Of a stretch of DNA of 64,000 nucleotides, positions 18,641 to 28,064 are shown in pieces. The notes under the pieces are model-generated. The model had not been told where the DNA came from, searched no databases, and saw only the letters and a program-made list of their open reading frames with translations. Numbering within the stretch: position 1 is the stretch's first letter; every line of letters begins with the position of its first letter. A program made the translations under genes and the position numbers. Source of the DNA: Caballeronia hypogeia (GTDB lineage: Bacteria > Pseudomonadota > Gammaproteobacteria > Burkholderiales > Burkholderiaceae); assembly GCF_001544875.2 (NCBI RefSeq), contig NZ_FCOA02000001.1, positions 186,001-250,000 on the forward strand, given 5' to 3'.

Positions 18641-20527
18641 TTACGCCGCCGTATGCGCCTGATCGGTCGCGTCGCGCTCTTGCGCAGTGCTCGCTCGCTG
18701 CTGCTGCAACGCCCACATCTGCGCAAACAGCCCACCGGCGCGCAACAGCTCCGCGTGCGTGCCCCGCTCCACGATGCGCCCGTGATCCATCACGATGATC
18801 TGCTGCGCATGCACGACCGTCGACAGCCGGTGCGCGATGATGAGCGTCGTCCGCTCGCGCGCGATCGAGTCGAGTTCGCCCTGGATCGCGCGTTCCGATT
18901 TCGAATCGAGCGCGGAGGTGGCTTCATCGAAGATCAGGATCGGCGGGTTCTTGAGCAAGGTGCGCGCGATCGCGACGCGCTGCTTCTCCCCGCCCGACAG
19001 CTTCAGCCCGCGCTCGCCGACGGCCGTGTCATAACCCGCCGGCAGCGCTTCGATGAAGTCGTGAATGTGCGCGGCCCGCGCCGCCGCGATCACTTCCTCG
19101 CGGCTCGCCGACGGCCTGCCATACGCGATGTTGTAGTAGATCGAATCGTTGAAGAGCACGGTGTCCTGCGGCACGATGCCGATCGCCGCGCGCAATGAAT
19201 CCTGCGTCACGTCGCGAATGTCCTGCCCGTCGATGCGGATGCCACCGCCCTGCGCGCGGTCGAGATCATAGAATCGGAACAGCAGGCGCCCGAGCGTCGA
19301 CTTGCCCGAGCCGCTATGCCCGACGACAGCCGTGGTCGTGCCCGCCGGAATCGTGAAATCGACGCCGTGCAGAATCTGCCGCGCCTTTTCATACGCGAAG
19401 CTCACGTTCTCGAAACGCACTTCTCCGCCGCGCACGTCGAGCGGCGGCGCGTTCGGCGCATCGGGCACTTCGCGACCCGCGCCGAGCAGCGTGAACATGC
19501 GGTCCATGTCGGTCAGCGCCTGCTTCAGCTCGCGATACACCACGCCGAGGAAATTCAGCGGAATGTAGAGCTGCAGCATGAAGGTGTTGATGAGCACGAG
19601 ATCGCCGAGCGTGAGACGCCCCGCCATCACGCCCTGCGTCGCGCGCCACAGAATGAACACGAGCCCGACGCCGATGATCGTCTGCTGGCCGAAGTTCAGC
19701 ATCGAGAGCGAGCGCTGCGACTTGATCGCGGCCGCGCGATAGCGCTGCAGGTTTTCATCGTAACGGCGCGTTTCCCATTCTTCGTTGCCGAAGTACTTCA
19801 CCGTCTCGTAGTTGAGCAGCGAATCGATGGCGCGCGAGTTCGCCTTCGAATCGAGATCGTTCATGGTGCGGCGAAAATGCGTGCGCCATTCGGTCACCTT
19901 CACCGTGAACACGATGTACGAGACGAGCGCCATGCCCGTGACGATCGCGTAATAGGCCTCGTACTTCGTGACGAAGAAGGCCATCACGAGACCGACTTCG
20001 ACGAGCGTCGGCAGAATGCTGTACAGCGAATAGGAAACGAGTTGCTGAATGCCGCGCGTGCCGCGTTCGATATCGCGCGACATGCCGCCCGTCTGGCGCT
20101 CCAGATGAAAGCGCAGCGACAGCGCATGCAGATGCCGGAACACTTGCAGCGCGAGCTTGCGCACTGCGCTTTCGGTCACCTTCGCGAACAGCAGCTCGCG
20201 CAATTCGGTGAACAGCGACGTGCAGAGTCGCACGGCCGCATAAGCGATCACCAGCAAACCGATGCCGCCGATCAGCACGACGCCCGGCGCATCGTTCGCG
20301 CGTCCGAGCGCGGTGAGATGCTGCACGGAGGCGAGACCATCGACGATATGCTTCATGACGATCGGCACGCCGAGGTTCGCGACCTTCGCGCCGATCAGGC
20401 ATGTCAGCGCGAACGCGACGCGCCATTTGTATGTGGTGAGATAAGGCAGCAGCGAGCGGATCGTCTGCCAGTCGTTGCGCGGGCCCTGGGACACCGGCCC
20501 GGGCTCTGCGTTCGGGAAGCGGCGCAT
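18641..20527 (-). CDS. Atm1-type ABC transporter, membrane-ATPase fusion
   Basis: A half-transporter of 628 residues: an N-terminal six-helix membrane domain (about 30-330) and a C-terminal ATPase. Walker A is GHSGSGKS, the signature LSGGEKQR and Walker B ILIFDEATSALD, followed by the H-loop IIAHRLST. Sequence features such as RFHLERQTGGMSRDIERGTRG and EWRTHFRRTMNDLDSKANSRAIDSLLNYETVKYFGNE mark the Atm1/HMT1 group, which exports glutathione-conjugated species linked to Fe-S assembly and metal tolerance. Bacterial members such as NaAtm1 export glutathione-metal complexes; the substrate here is not known. It converges with the NarK-like gene. Confidence 0.9.
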   Translation of the reverse strand: MRRFPNAEPGPVSQGPRNDWQTIRSLLPYLTTYKWRVAFALTCLIGAKVANLGVPIVMKHIVDGLASVQHLTALGRANDAPGVVLIGGIGLLVIAYAAVRLCTSLFTELRELLFAKVTESAVRKLALQVFRHLHALSLRFHLERQTGGMSRDIERGTRGIQQLVSYSLYSILPTLVEVGLVMAFFVTKYEAYYAIVTGMALVSYIVFTVKVTEWRTHFRRTMNDLDSKANSRAIDSLLNYETVKYFGNEEWETRRYDENLQRYRAAAIKSQRSLSMLNFGQQTIIGVGLVFILWRATQGVMAGRLTLGDLVLINTFMLQLYIPLNFLGVVYRELKQALTDMDRMFTLLGAGREVPDAPNAPPLDVRGGEVRFENVSFAYEKARQILHGVDFTIPAGTTTAVVGHSGSGKSTLGRLLFRFYDLDRAQGGGIRIDGQDIRDVTQDSLRAAIGIVPQDTVLFNDSIYYNIAYGRPSASREEVIAAARAAHIHDFIEALPAGYDTAVGERGLKLSGGEKQRVAIARTLLKNPPILIFDEATSALDSKSERAIQGELDSIARERTTLIIAHRLSTVVHAQQIIVMDHGRIVERGTHAELLRAGGLFAQMWALQQQRASTAQERDATDQAHTAA

Positions 20528-20783
20528 GAGTTCGTATCGTTCAGGCGCGCCGCGCGGCCGGATTCGGGCGCGGCACGGCCTTGCAGGGGACGAGTTTTAT
20601 CGTCGATCCGGGCGCGTGTCTCGTGCACGCTTTCCCGTACAATTTACTTCAGGCCCTGTGGCCGTCGAGGTCATTGCCTCGCACGCACAAGGGCTCATTC
20701 ATAAATAGGCATTGTCGCAGAAGGTTCAAGGGGCCGCTTGGCGCCGGAGCCTCTCGGCCGCCTTGCAAACCGGAACGCCTGCC

Positions 20784-21179
20784 ATGACCGACCATCCCAG
20801 TCTTCCCGAAAAGCACGTCGCGCTGCGCGTCGTGCCTCAGCCCGCCGACGCCAATGTCCACGGCGACGTCTTCGGCGGATGGATCATGGCGCAGGTCGAT
20901 ATCGCCGGCTCCATTCCGGCGAGCCGCCGCGCGAACGGCCGCGTCGCGACCGTCGCGGTGAACTCGTTCCTGTTCAAGCAGCCCGTGTTCGTCGGCGATC
21001 TGTTGAGCTTCTACGCCGATATCGTCAAGACGGGCAACACGTCCGTCACGGTGGCCGTCGAGGTCTGGGCGCAGCGCATGAATCTCGCCGAGCAAGTCGT
21101 CAAGGTGACGGAAGCGACGCTCACCTACGTCGCGACCGACCGCGACCGGCGTCCGCGCGTGCTGCCGTCGCTCGACTGA
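20784..21179 (+). CDS. Acyl-CoA thioesterase (YciA-like hot-dog fold)
   Basis: A hot-dog thioesterase of 131 residues from ATG 20784. The signature is NVHGDVFGGWIMAQVDIAG, with the catalytic aspartate of the YciA/BACH group, and PVFVGDLLSFYADIV follows. It would hydrolyse acyl-CoA in the cytoplasm to free acid and CoA. The frame opens earlier from a TTG at 20712, but the preceding 24 residues lack family similarity. No strong Shine-Dalgarno precedes ATG. It stands alone between the ABC exporter, which is divergent, and the GGDEF-EAL gene, which converges. Confidence 0.9.
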   Translation: MTDHPSLPEKHVALRVVPQPADANVHGDVFGGWIMAQVDIAGSIPASRRANGRVATVAVNSFLFKQPVFVGDLLSFYADIVKTGNTSVTVAVEVWAQRMNLAEQVVKVTEATLTYVATDRDRRPRVLPSLD

Positions 21180-21187
21180 ATGCGCGA

Positions 21188-24100
21188 TCAGTGGGGCAGC
21201 ACGCCCTGCTGGAGCAGGCCGGGAATCGCCTCGTGCGGCATCGGGCGCGAGAACAAATAGCCCTGCATCTCGTCGCAATCGCGCTCGCGCAGGAAGTCGT
21301 GCTGCGCGTGCGTTTCGACGCCCTCCGCGATCACCTGCAATTCGAGCGAATGCGCGAGCGCGATGATCGCCGACGTGATGGTTTCATCGTCGCCCGACGA
21401 GCCGATATCCGCGACGAACGAGCGGTCGATCTTCAGCCGATGCACCGGAAAGCGCTTCAGATACGAGAGGCTCGAATAGCCGGTGCCGAAGTCGTCGATC
21501 GCAATGCCGATACCCAGCGCCGATAGCTCGGAGAGCATCGTGATCGCTTCCTCGGCGTTGCGCATGATCGCGCTTTCGGTGAGTTCGAGTTCGAGATAGC
21601 GCGGCTCCAGTCCCGTTTCCTCCAGCACGGAGGTGACGAGCCGCGCGATGTCGCGCTGCTGGAAATGCCGCGCCGACAGATTCACCGACACGCGCGCCGG
21701 CGGCAGCCCGGCGTCCTGCCATGCCTTGTTCTGGCGGCACGCCTCGCGCAGCACCCACTCCGACAGCGGCCCGATCAGCCCGCTCTCCTCCGCCACCGGA
21801 ATGAACGACGCCGGCGACACCAGCCCCTGCTCCGGATCGTGCCAGCGCACCAGCGCCTCGATGCCGACGATCGCGCGCGTCGTCATATCCACTTGCGGCT
21901 GATAGTGCAGCAGGAACTCGCCGTCGCGCAGCGCGCGCCGCAGACGGCGTTCGAGATTCATGCGCGCGCCGACGCTCGCGTTCATCTCCGGCTGATAGAA
22001 CTGGTACGTGTTGCGGCCCATGTCCTTCGCGCGATACATCGCGAGGTCGGCCTTCTTCATGACGGTTTCGGCGTCGTCGCCGTCTTGCGGGAAGAGACTC
22101 GCGCCCATGCTGCAGCCGACGTAAAGCTCGGTGTCGTCGAGCATGACCGGCTCGGAGATCGCTGCACGCGTACGCTCCATCCACGCGATCAGTCCGGCTT
22201 CGTCGGTGAGATCGGGCAGCACGACCACGAACTCGTCGCCGCCGTGACGCGCGACCGTGTCGCTCGAACGCGCCGAGCGCGCGAGGCGCTCCGCGATCAC
22301 CGCGAGCAACCGGTCGCCGACGCTGTGGCCCAGACTGTCGTTGACGTTCTTGAAGCCGTCGAGGTCCATGAACACGACGGCGATCTTGGTCTCGCGCCGC
22401 CGCGCCTGCACGATCGCGTGTTGCAGACGATCGCGCAGCAGGTTGCGGTTAGGCAGGCGCGTGAGCGTGTCGTAATTCGCCTGATATTCGAGCTCTTCCT
22501 GATACCGCATCAGGTCCGTGACGTCGTTGATGATGCCGATGTGATGCGTCGTCATGCCCTGCGCATTCGGCACAGGCGCGACGAAAAGCTGATTCCAGAA
22601 CAGCGCGCCGTCCTTGCGATAGTTGCGCACCACGACGCTCGCCTCCATGTTGGCGGCAAGCGCGCGGCGGATCGACGTGAGTCCGTCCTGGTCGCCGTCC
22701 GGGCCGTGCAGAAAGCGGCAATCCTGGCCGATGACTTCGCTCGGGTCATAACCGGTGATGCGCTTGAACGCCGGATTCGCGTATTCGATTACATTGGCGC
22801 CGTCGACCACGCCGGTGATCAGGATCGCGTTGACGCTGGCGTCGAGCGCGCGGCTTTGCAGGCGCAGCGCGAGTTCGGCGCGCTTGTGGTCGGTGACGTC
22901 GTGATACGAGCCGAGCACGCCGATGGTCTGTCCTTCGCCGTCGAGCAGCGGCAGCTTGCTGGTGACGATGGTGCGCAACTGGTCGCCCATCACGATGTCG
23001 CGCTCGTGATGCATCTTCGGCACGGTGGTGAAGATGACCTCTTCGTCGTCCGCGCGAACCATGTCCGCGAGCGCGCTCCACGGCAATTCATAGTCCGACT
23101 TGCCGATCACCTGCTCGTTGTACGCGAGGCCGGCATCGCGCGCGAAGGCGTTGTTGCAGCCGAGATAGCGCAGTTCGCGATCCTTCCAGAACACGCGCTG
23201 CGGAATGTTGTCGATGACCGCTTCGAGCATCTCGTTCGAGCGGCGCGCTTCGGCCTCCGCGTTGATGCGGTCGGTCACGTCGTTCGCCAGCATGAAGATG
23301 CCCGGCCGGTTCGAATACGCGAGCGCGTGATGCGAAACATCCGCACTGACGATCGCACCGTCCTTGCAGCGATAGCGCCAGACGCCCGCCGAACCTTGCA
23401 CCGACTGCGCACGCTCGCCGCCTTCTCCGCCGTTGCGCGCGAGCCGCGCGGCGAAGCTGTCGAAGTCGTCGGCGTAATGCAGGTCGCGCAGCGTCATGTT
23501 CATGAACTCCGGCTCGTTGAAGCCGAAATGTTCGATGGCGGCCGGATTCACCGCAATGAAGCGCATGGTCTCGCGATCGACGATCCACATCGGCACCGGA
23601 TGCGCCTCGAACATGCCGCGAAAGCGCTCGTTGCTGCGCTGGCGCGCACGCACGACGCCGAGCTTCTCGCGCGACTGCCGCTCGTTGCTCGCGAACAGAT
23701 AGATGAGCAAGGCGCTGCCGGCGAGCATCGTGAAGACGAGCAGCAGCATCGCGCCGCTCGACGCCTGCGCGGAGACATCGAGCGCGGCGATGGTCGCCGT
23801 GTCGATACGGGAACGCACGGCGGCAAGTTCTTCATCGACGGCCTGCTGGTCTTCGCCTAGCGTAACGAACGCGGCGTCGGCCCAGGCGCGGGGCTCCTCG
23901 GGATTGGCGTGCTTCGCGCGCTCGAACGCCTGATTGGCGTCGCGGCGCATTTCGGCGGCGCGCGTGGCGAGCGCGTCGAAGGCGCCGCTCATGCCTTGCT
24001 CCATCGCGATCTGCGCGCGCAGGCCGCTTTCGAGCGCGTCGAGATGAGCTTCGCGCGCCTGATGCTGCGCGTCCGTTTCCGCGACGCCGGTCGCCTCGAA

Positions 24101-24301
24101 GCGGCTCAGTTGCGTGAGCGTTTCGCCGAGCGTGCCGCGCCAGGCGCCGAGATCGCGCAACAGGCTCATGGAGCGTAGCGTGCGGGCGTCGCTTTCGCGC
24201 AGTCCGCCAATGCGTTCGCAGGCGACGAACGCGTTCGCGCCGAGCGCGGCCAACACCACGGCGATGTTGACGAGCAAACCTCTGGAGAGGAATCGAGTCA
24301 T
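21188..24301 (-). CDS. Membrane-bound PAS/LOV-like-GGDEF-EAL cyclic di-GMP enzyme
   Basis: A 1037-residue cyclic di-GMP protein. It has two membrane segments (about 9-27 and 183-204) flanking a periplasmic sensor, then PAS domains at about 222-345, 355-472 and 485-596. A GGDEF domain (GGDEF at 687-691, inhibitory site R678-S-S-D681) and an EAL domain (EAL 815-817, N874, E906, DD 936-937, K957, E993) follow. Both catalytic sets look intact, so synthesis and breakdown of c-di-GMP are possible. The third PAS has a LOV-like motif GQDCRFLHG with Cys528. Start ATG 24301 was chosen before the first membrane helix; the frame opens earlier at 24454. Confidence 0.93.
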   Translation of the reverse strand: MTRFLSRGLLVNIAVVLAALGANAFVACERIGGLRESDARTLRSMSLLRDLGAWRGTLGETLTQLSRFEATGVAETDAQHQAREAHLDALESGLRAQIAMEQGMSGAFDALATRAAEMRRDANQAFERAKHANPEEPRAWADAAFVTLGEDQQAVDEELAAVRSRIDTATIAALDVSAQASSGAMLLLVFTMLAGSALLIYLFASNERQSREKLGVVRARQRSNERFRGMFEAHPVPMWIVDRETMRFIAVNPAAIEHFGFNEPEFMNMTLRDLHYADDFDSFAARLARNGGEGGERAQSVQGSAGVWRYRCKDGAIVSADVSHHALAYSNRPGIFMLANDVTDRINAEAEARRSNEMLEAVIDNIPQRVFWKDRELRYLGCNNAFARDAGLAYNEQVIGKSDYELPWSALADMVRADDEEVIFTTVPKMHHERDIVMGDQLRTIVTSKLPLLDGEGQTIGVLGSYHDVTDHKRAELALRLQSRALDASVNAILITGVVDGANVIEYANPAFKRITGYDPSEVIGQDCRFLHGPDGDQDGLTSIRRALAANMEASVVVRNYRKDGALFWNQLFVAPVPNAQGMTTHHIGIINDVTDLMRYQEELEYQANYDTLTRLPNRNLLRDRLQHAIVQARRRETKIAVVFMDLDGFKNVNDSLGHSVGDRLLAVIAERLARSARSSDTVARHGGDEFVVVLPDLTDEAGLIAWMERTRAAISEPVMLDDTELYVGCSMGASLFPQDGDDAETVMKKADLAMYRAKDMGRNTYQFYQPEMNASVGARMNLERRLRRALRDGEFLLHYQPQVDMTTRAIVGIEALVRWHDPEQGLVSPASFIPVAEESGLIGPLSEWVLREACRQNKAWQDAGLPPARVSVNLSARHFQQRDIARLVTSVLEETGLEPRYLELELTESAIMRNAEEAITMLSELSALGIGIAIDDFGTGYSSLSYLKRFPVHRLKIDRSFVADIGSSGDDETITSAIIALAHSLELQVIAEGVETHAQHDFLRERDCDEMQGYLFSRPMPHEAIPGLLQQGVLPH

Positions 24302-24509
24302 GAGCTGCGGGCGTATCCCTTTGATGCGCGCGCAACGCGCATCCTCGAAATGCGCGTCCACGCGAATGCGCGGCGTGGAACTCGTCCACGTCGCGATTAA
24401 TGGATAACGCCCAATAACGGCAGCAATGAACCCGGGTTTAGGGTTCATCCGCAAATAATCTGATTAAAGCGCGCGCTTAACGTTTGCGCCTATCCCGCCT
24501 CGTGCTGAT

Positions 24510-24989
24510 TCACTCCGCGAGGCCGAACTCTTTCATCGCGGGCAGGAAATCGTGATTGACGCGATCGGTGTTGCGCGAGAGTTTTGCGAGCGCGTAACGC
24601 TGGAAACGGTCGAGCTGGCCCCATCGGTCCAGGCTCGGCGCGCTCACGCCGCACAGACTGCTTTGCCGGATCACGGCTTCGGGCACGGCGTCGGCATGCG
24701 CCCACACCGGGTCGGGGTCGCGCTCGATCTTCTCGGGCGCGGCATTCGTGTGTGTCTTCATCATCTCTTCGAGCGCGAGATCGAAGTTCTTTTCGAGCCC
24801 GGCCTCGTCCTCGATCGGAAAGCGCGCGAGCAGCACGCGATCGTCGTAGGGAAGCTGCTGCCATTGATCGAGCGAGATGCGCATGCCGAAGCGGTCCATG
24901 TTGAAACGCACGGCGAGCGGAATGAAGCGCAGATTGTCAGAGGATTCGACTTCGAATCCGAACAGACGGGCGGCGTCGTAAAGTCCCAT
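24510..24989 (-). CDS. Nitrate reductase associated protein family (Nitr_red_assoc)
   Basis: A 159-residue cytoplasmic protein matching, from memory, the small family annotated as nitrate reductase associated (TIGR02664, Pfam Nitr_red_assoc). Conserved stretches are LFGFEVESSDNLRFIPLAVRFNMD, LDQWQQLPYDDRVLLARFP and the C-terminal RFQRYALAKLSR. The family was noticed beside nitrate assimilation genes in cyanobacteria; its biochemical role is unknown. Here it is divergent from fdhD, a molybdenum-enzyme maturation gene, about 190 bp away, and a NarK-like porter lies 7 kb off, which fits a link to molybdenum enzymes. No nitrate reductase is present in the window. Confidence 0.75.
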   Translation of the reverse strand: MGLYDAARLFGFEVESSDNLRFIPLAVRFNMDRFGMRISLDQWQQLPYDDRVLLARFPIEDEAGLEKNFDLALEEMMKTHTNAAPEKIERDPDPVWAHADAVPEAVIRQSSLCGVSAPSLDRWGQLDRFQRYALAKLSRNTDRVNHDFLPAMKEFGLAE

Positions 24990-25180
24990 GGCGAAGCCTC
25001 GTTGGATTGCGCGGGAGGTGCGCGACAGGCACAGCCCGCTTCAGTTATTGTAGGGCCTTGGATCTGGCTGGAACCATTGCAATCAAGCCGCTGTTCGCGC
25101 GCGAGCGCACGCACAGCAAGGACAAGCAGCAAGTCGTATTCCCGACTTTACTTGAAGAAGTCGGTTCAGGAGCAGCAAAA

Positions 25181-26008
25181 GTGAATCAACTCGAAACCGA
25201 CGATCAACCTGGCTTCGTCGAGCGTGCGGTGCGCCGGCATCGCGTGGGCGAGAGCGCGGTCGTGGCGGACAACGTCGGCCAGGAGTGGCCCGTCGCGCTG
25301 GTCTTCAACGGCATTTCGCACGCGGTGATGATGTGCACGCCGCGCGATCTCGAAGCGTTCGCGGTGGGCTTCTCGCTTACCGAAGGCATCGTCGAGCGCG
25401 GCAGCGATATCCACGACATAGAAGTCTACTTTCGCGATGACGGTGTCGTATTGCCGCATGCCGAAGTGCATCTTCAGGTCGTGCAACAGGCTTTCGTCTC
25501 GCTGAAGGACAAGCGCCGCGCGCTCGCCGGGCGCACCGGTTGCGGCGTGTGCGGAATCGAAAGTATCGAGTTGCTCGATCTTCAGCCCGAGCGCGTGCCG
25601 GACACCGGCTTTCTCACGCGTCTCGCGCCCGACGCCATCGAGCGGGCCGCGCGCGAATTGCCCGCGCATCAGCAGTTGACGAAGTTGACGGGCGGTCTGC
25701 ACGCCGCCGCATGGTGCGATGAGACCGGCGTCGTGCGCTACGCGTTCGAGGACGTCGGCAGGCATAACGCGCTCGACAAGCTGATCGGCCAGTTGATCCT
25801 GCGCCGCGAAGACACGACGCAGGGTTTCGTGTTCCTGTCGAGCCGAGCGAGTTACGAGCTGGTGCGCAAGTCGGCGCGCGTCGGCGTGCCGATGATCGCC
25901 ACCATCTCCGCGCCCACCTCGCTCGCCATCGCGATCGCGAAGCAGGCGGGCTTGCGGCTCGTCAGCTTCGCGCGCGAAAACAGCTTCGTCGAATACGACG
26001 TCGACTGA
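25181..26008 (+). CDS. fdhD: Formate dehydrogenase accessory sulfurtransferase FdhD
   Basis: FdhD moves sulfur from the desulfurase IscS to the molybdenum cofactor of formate dehydrogenases. From GTG 25181 the protein has 275 residues. The sulfur-carrying cysteines are C121 and C124 in GRTGCGVCG, and AFEDVGRHNALDKLIG is the family signature. AGGAG lies 8 bp before the GTG; the frame opens earlier at 25007 without family similarity. No formate dehydrogenase is in the window, so its client enzyme is encoded elsewhere. Confidence 0.93.
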   Translation: MNQLETDDQPGFVERAVRRHRVGESAVVADNVGQEWPVALVFNGISHAVMMCTPRDLEAFAVGFSLTEGIVERGSDIHDIEVYFRDDGVVLPHAEVHLQVVQQAFVSLKDKRRALAGRTGCGVCGIESIELLDLQPERVPDTGFLTRLAPDAIERAARELPAHQQLTKLTGGLHAAAWCDETGVVRYAFEDVGRHNALDKLIGQLILRREDTTQGFVFLSSRASYELVRKSARVGVPMIATISAPTSLAIAIAKQAGLRLVSFARENSFVEYDVD

Positions 26009-26020
26009 AGCCGAAGCGAT

Positions 26021-26785
26021 TCACTCGAACTTGCCGAAGTCCGGCTTGCGCTTCTCGAAGAACGCCTGAAACGCCTCGCGCGCTTCCGGCGCGACCAGCA
26101 TCCGCGCGAAGTGCGTGGCTTCGTCTTCCATGCGCGCGGTGACTTCGTGCGACTGCGCGCCCTTCATCAACGACTTGGTCACGCGCAACGAAGACGCCGG
26201 CAGCAGCGCCAGCCGCTTCGCTTTCTCGAACGCGTAGGCGTCGAGCTCGGCGGCATCGATCGCGCCGTTCACGAAGCCCATGCCGATCGCCTCGTTCACG
26301 TCGAACGCTTCGCCCAGCAGCAGCTTTTCCGCTGCGCGCTGATAGCCCGCCGTGCGCGGCAGCAAGAGGCTCGATGCCGCTTCCGGACACAACCCGAGCT
26401 GCGCGAACGGCAGCGAGAATTTCGCGCCGGGGCTCGCGTACACCATGTCGCAATGCAGAAGCATCGTCGTGCCGATGCCCACCGCCGTGCCTCCGACTGC
26501 CGCCACGATCGGCTTTGGAAAGCCGGCGATGCGCCGCAGAAACTGGAACACCGGCGCATCCAGCCCCTTGGGCGGGTCGTTGAGGAAGTCGTCGAGATCG
26601 TTGCCGGCGCTGAAGGTCGTGCCGGTCGCGCGAATCAGCACCGCGCGCACGGTCGGGTCCATCTCGGCTTCATAGAGGCCGTCGGCCATTTCCTGATACA
26701 TCGACGCGGTGATCGCGTTTTTCTTCTCCGGACGATTGAGCACGATGCTCAGCACGCCGTCCGCGCGTTCGATCTGAATCTCCAT
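26021..26785 (-). CDS. Enoyl-CoA hydratase/isomerase family protein
   Basis: A crotonase of 254 residues from ATG 26785, which has GGAGAC 7 bp upstream. The oxyanion-hole motifs are FSAGNDLDDF near residue 66 and AAVGGTAVGIGTT near 105. The two catalytic glutamates of classical hydratases are not both evident (GLCPEAASSLLLPR holds one), so it may be an isomerase or act on an unusual acyl-CoA. It is the last gene of the minus-strand beta-oxidation cluster and converges with fdhD. Confidence 0.88.
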   Translation of the reverse strand: MEIQIERADGVLSIVLNRPEKKNAITASMYQEMADGLYEAEMDPTVRAVLIRATGTTFSAGNDLDDFLNDPPKGLDAPVFQFLRRIAGFPKPIVAAVGGTAVGIGTTMLLHCDMVYASPGAKFSLPFAQLGLCPEAASSLLLPRTAGYQRAAEKLLLGEAFDVNEAIGMGFVNGAIDAAELDAYAFEKAKRLALLPASSLRVTKSLMKGAQSHEVTARMEDEATHFARMLVAPEAREAFQAFFEKRKPDFGKFE

Positions 26786-26842
26786 CCGCTGTCTCCTTGT
26801 CTTCGCGTCCACGCGCCGTCACGACGCGTGGATGCGCCTGGA

Positions 26843-28042
26843 TCAAAGCCGCTCGATGATGCCCGCCGCGCCCATGCCGGTGCCGACGCACATCGTCACC
26901 ATGCCGTACTTGAGGTTGCGCCGGCGCAGGCCGTGCACGACCGTCGCTGCGCGGATCGCCCCCGTGGCGCCCAGCGGATGCCCCAACGCGATCGCGCCGC
27001 CGAGCGGATTGACCTTCGATGCATCGAGCCCGAGATCGCCGATCACGGCCAGCGCCTGCGCGGCGAACGCTTCGTTCAGCTCGATCCAGTCGAGGTCGTC
27101 CTGTTTGAGACCCGCGGCCTTCAGCGCGGCGGGGATCGCTTCCTTGGGCCCGATGCCCATGATCTCCGGCGGCACGCCGCGCACCGCGAAGCTGACGAAG
27201 CGCGCGAGCGGCGTGAGATTGAATTGCTTCAACACCTTTTCCGACACGACGATCAGCGCGCCCGCGCCGTCCGAGGTCTGCGAGCTGTTGCCGGCCGTGA
27301 CCGAGCCCTTGTTCGTGAACACGGGGCGCAGCTTCGCCAGACCTTCGAGCGACGTTTCCGCGCGCGGACCTTCGTCGAGCCCGATTTCGCGATTGTTCAC
27401 GCGCACTTCGCCCGACGCGAGATCGGGGAAGCGTTCGTTCAGCGTGTAGGCGGCGATTTCATCGGCGAACTCGCCCGCCTGTTGCGCGGCCAGCGCCTTG
27501 CGATGCGACTCCACCGCGAACGCGTCCTGCGCCTCGCGGCTCACCTTCCAGCGCTCCGCGACTTTCTCGGCCGTCAAACCCATGCCATACGCGATGCCCA
27601 CGTCCTCGTTGCGGTCGAAGATATGCGGCGACAGCGAGGGCTTGTTGCCCATCATCGGCACCATGCTCATCGATTCGCAGCCGCCGGCGATCATCGCATC
27701 GGCTTCACCGACGCGGATGCGGTCCGCCGCCATCGCGAGCGCCGTCAGGCCGGACGCGCAGAAGCGGTTCACCGTCACGCCGCCGACGGTATTCGGCAAG
27801 CCCGACAGCAACGCGCCCATGCGCGCGACGTTCAGCCCTTGCTCGGCTTCGGGAATCGCGCAGCCGACGATGGCGTCCTCGATCACGCTCGTATCGAGCC
27901 CCGGCACCTGCGCGACCGCCGATCTGATTGCGTGGACGAGCAGCTCGTCCGGGCGCGTGTTCTTGAACACGCCGCGCGGCGCCTTGCCGATCGGCGTACG
28001 GCTCGCGGCGACGATGTATGCGTCTTGAAGTTGTTTGCTCAT
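26843..28042 (-). CDS. Acetyl-CoA C-acyltransferase (thiolase)
   Basis: A thiolase of 399 residues that cleaves 3-ketoacyl-CoA with CoA. The nucleophilic cysteine lies in VNRFCASGLTALAMA, the active-site His in GGAIALGHPLGATGA, and the second catalytic Cys in MVTMCVGTGMGAAGI. FadA-like sequence suggests a degradative role. It follows the bifunctional dehydrogenase gene by 22 bp. The open frame extends 54 codons upstream into that gene, but family similarity starts at MSKQLQDAYIVAASRTPIG. Confidence 0.93.
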   Translation of the reverse strand: MSKQLQDAYIVAASRTPIGKAPRGVFKNTRPDELLVHAIRSAVAQVPGLDTSVIEDAIVGCAIPEAEQGLNVARMGALLSGLPNTVGGVTVNRFCASGLTALAMAADRIRVGEADAMIAGGCESMSMVPMMGNKPSLSPHIFDRNEDVGIAYGMGLTAEKVAERWKVSREAQDAFAVESHRKALAAQQAGEFADEIAAYTLNERFPDLASGEVRVNNREIGLDEGPRAETSLEGLAKLRPVFTNKGSVTAGNSSQTSDGAGALIVVSEKVLKQFNLTPLARFVSFAVRGVPPEIMGIGPKEAIPAALKAAGLKQDDLDWIELNEAFAAQALAVIGDLGLDASKVNPLGGAIALGHPLGATGAIRAATVVHGLRRRNLKYGMVTMCVGTGMGAAGIIERL

Positions 28043-28064
28043 GTTGACTCCGTTTTCGCGTGCC

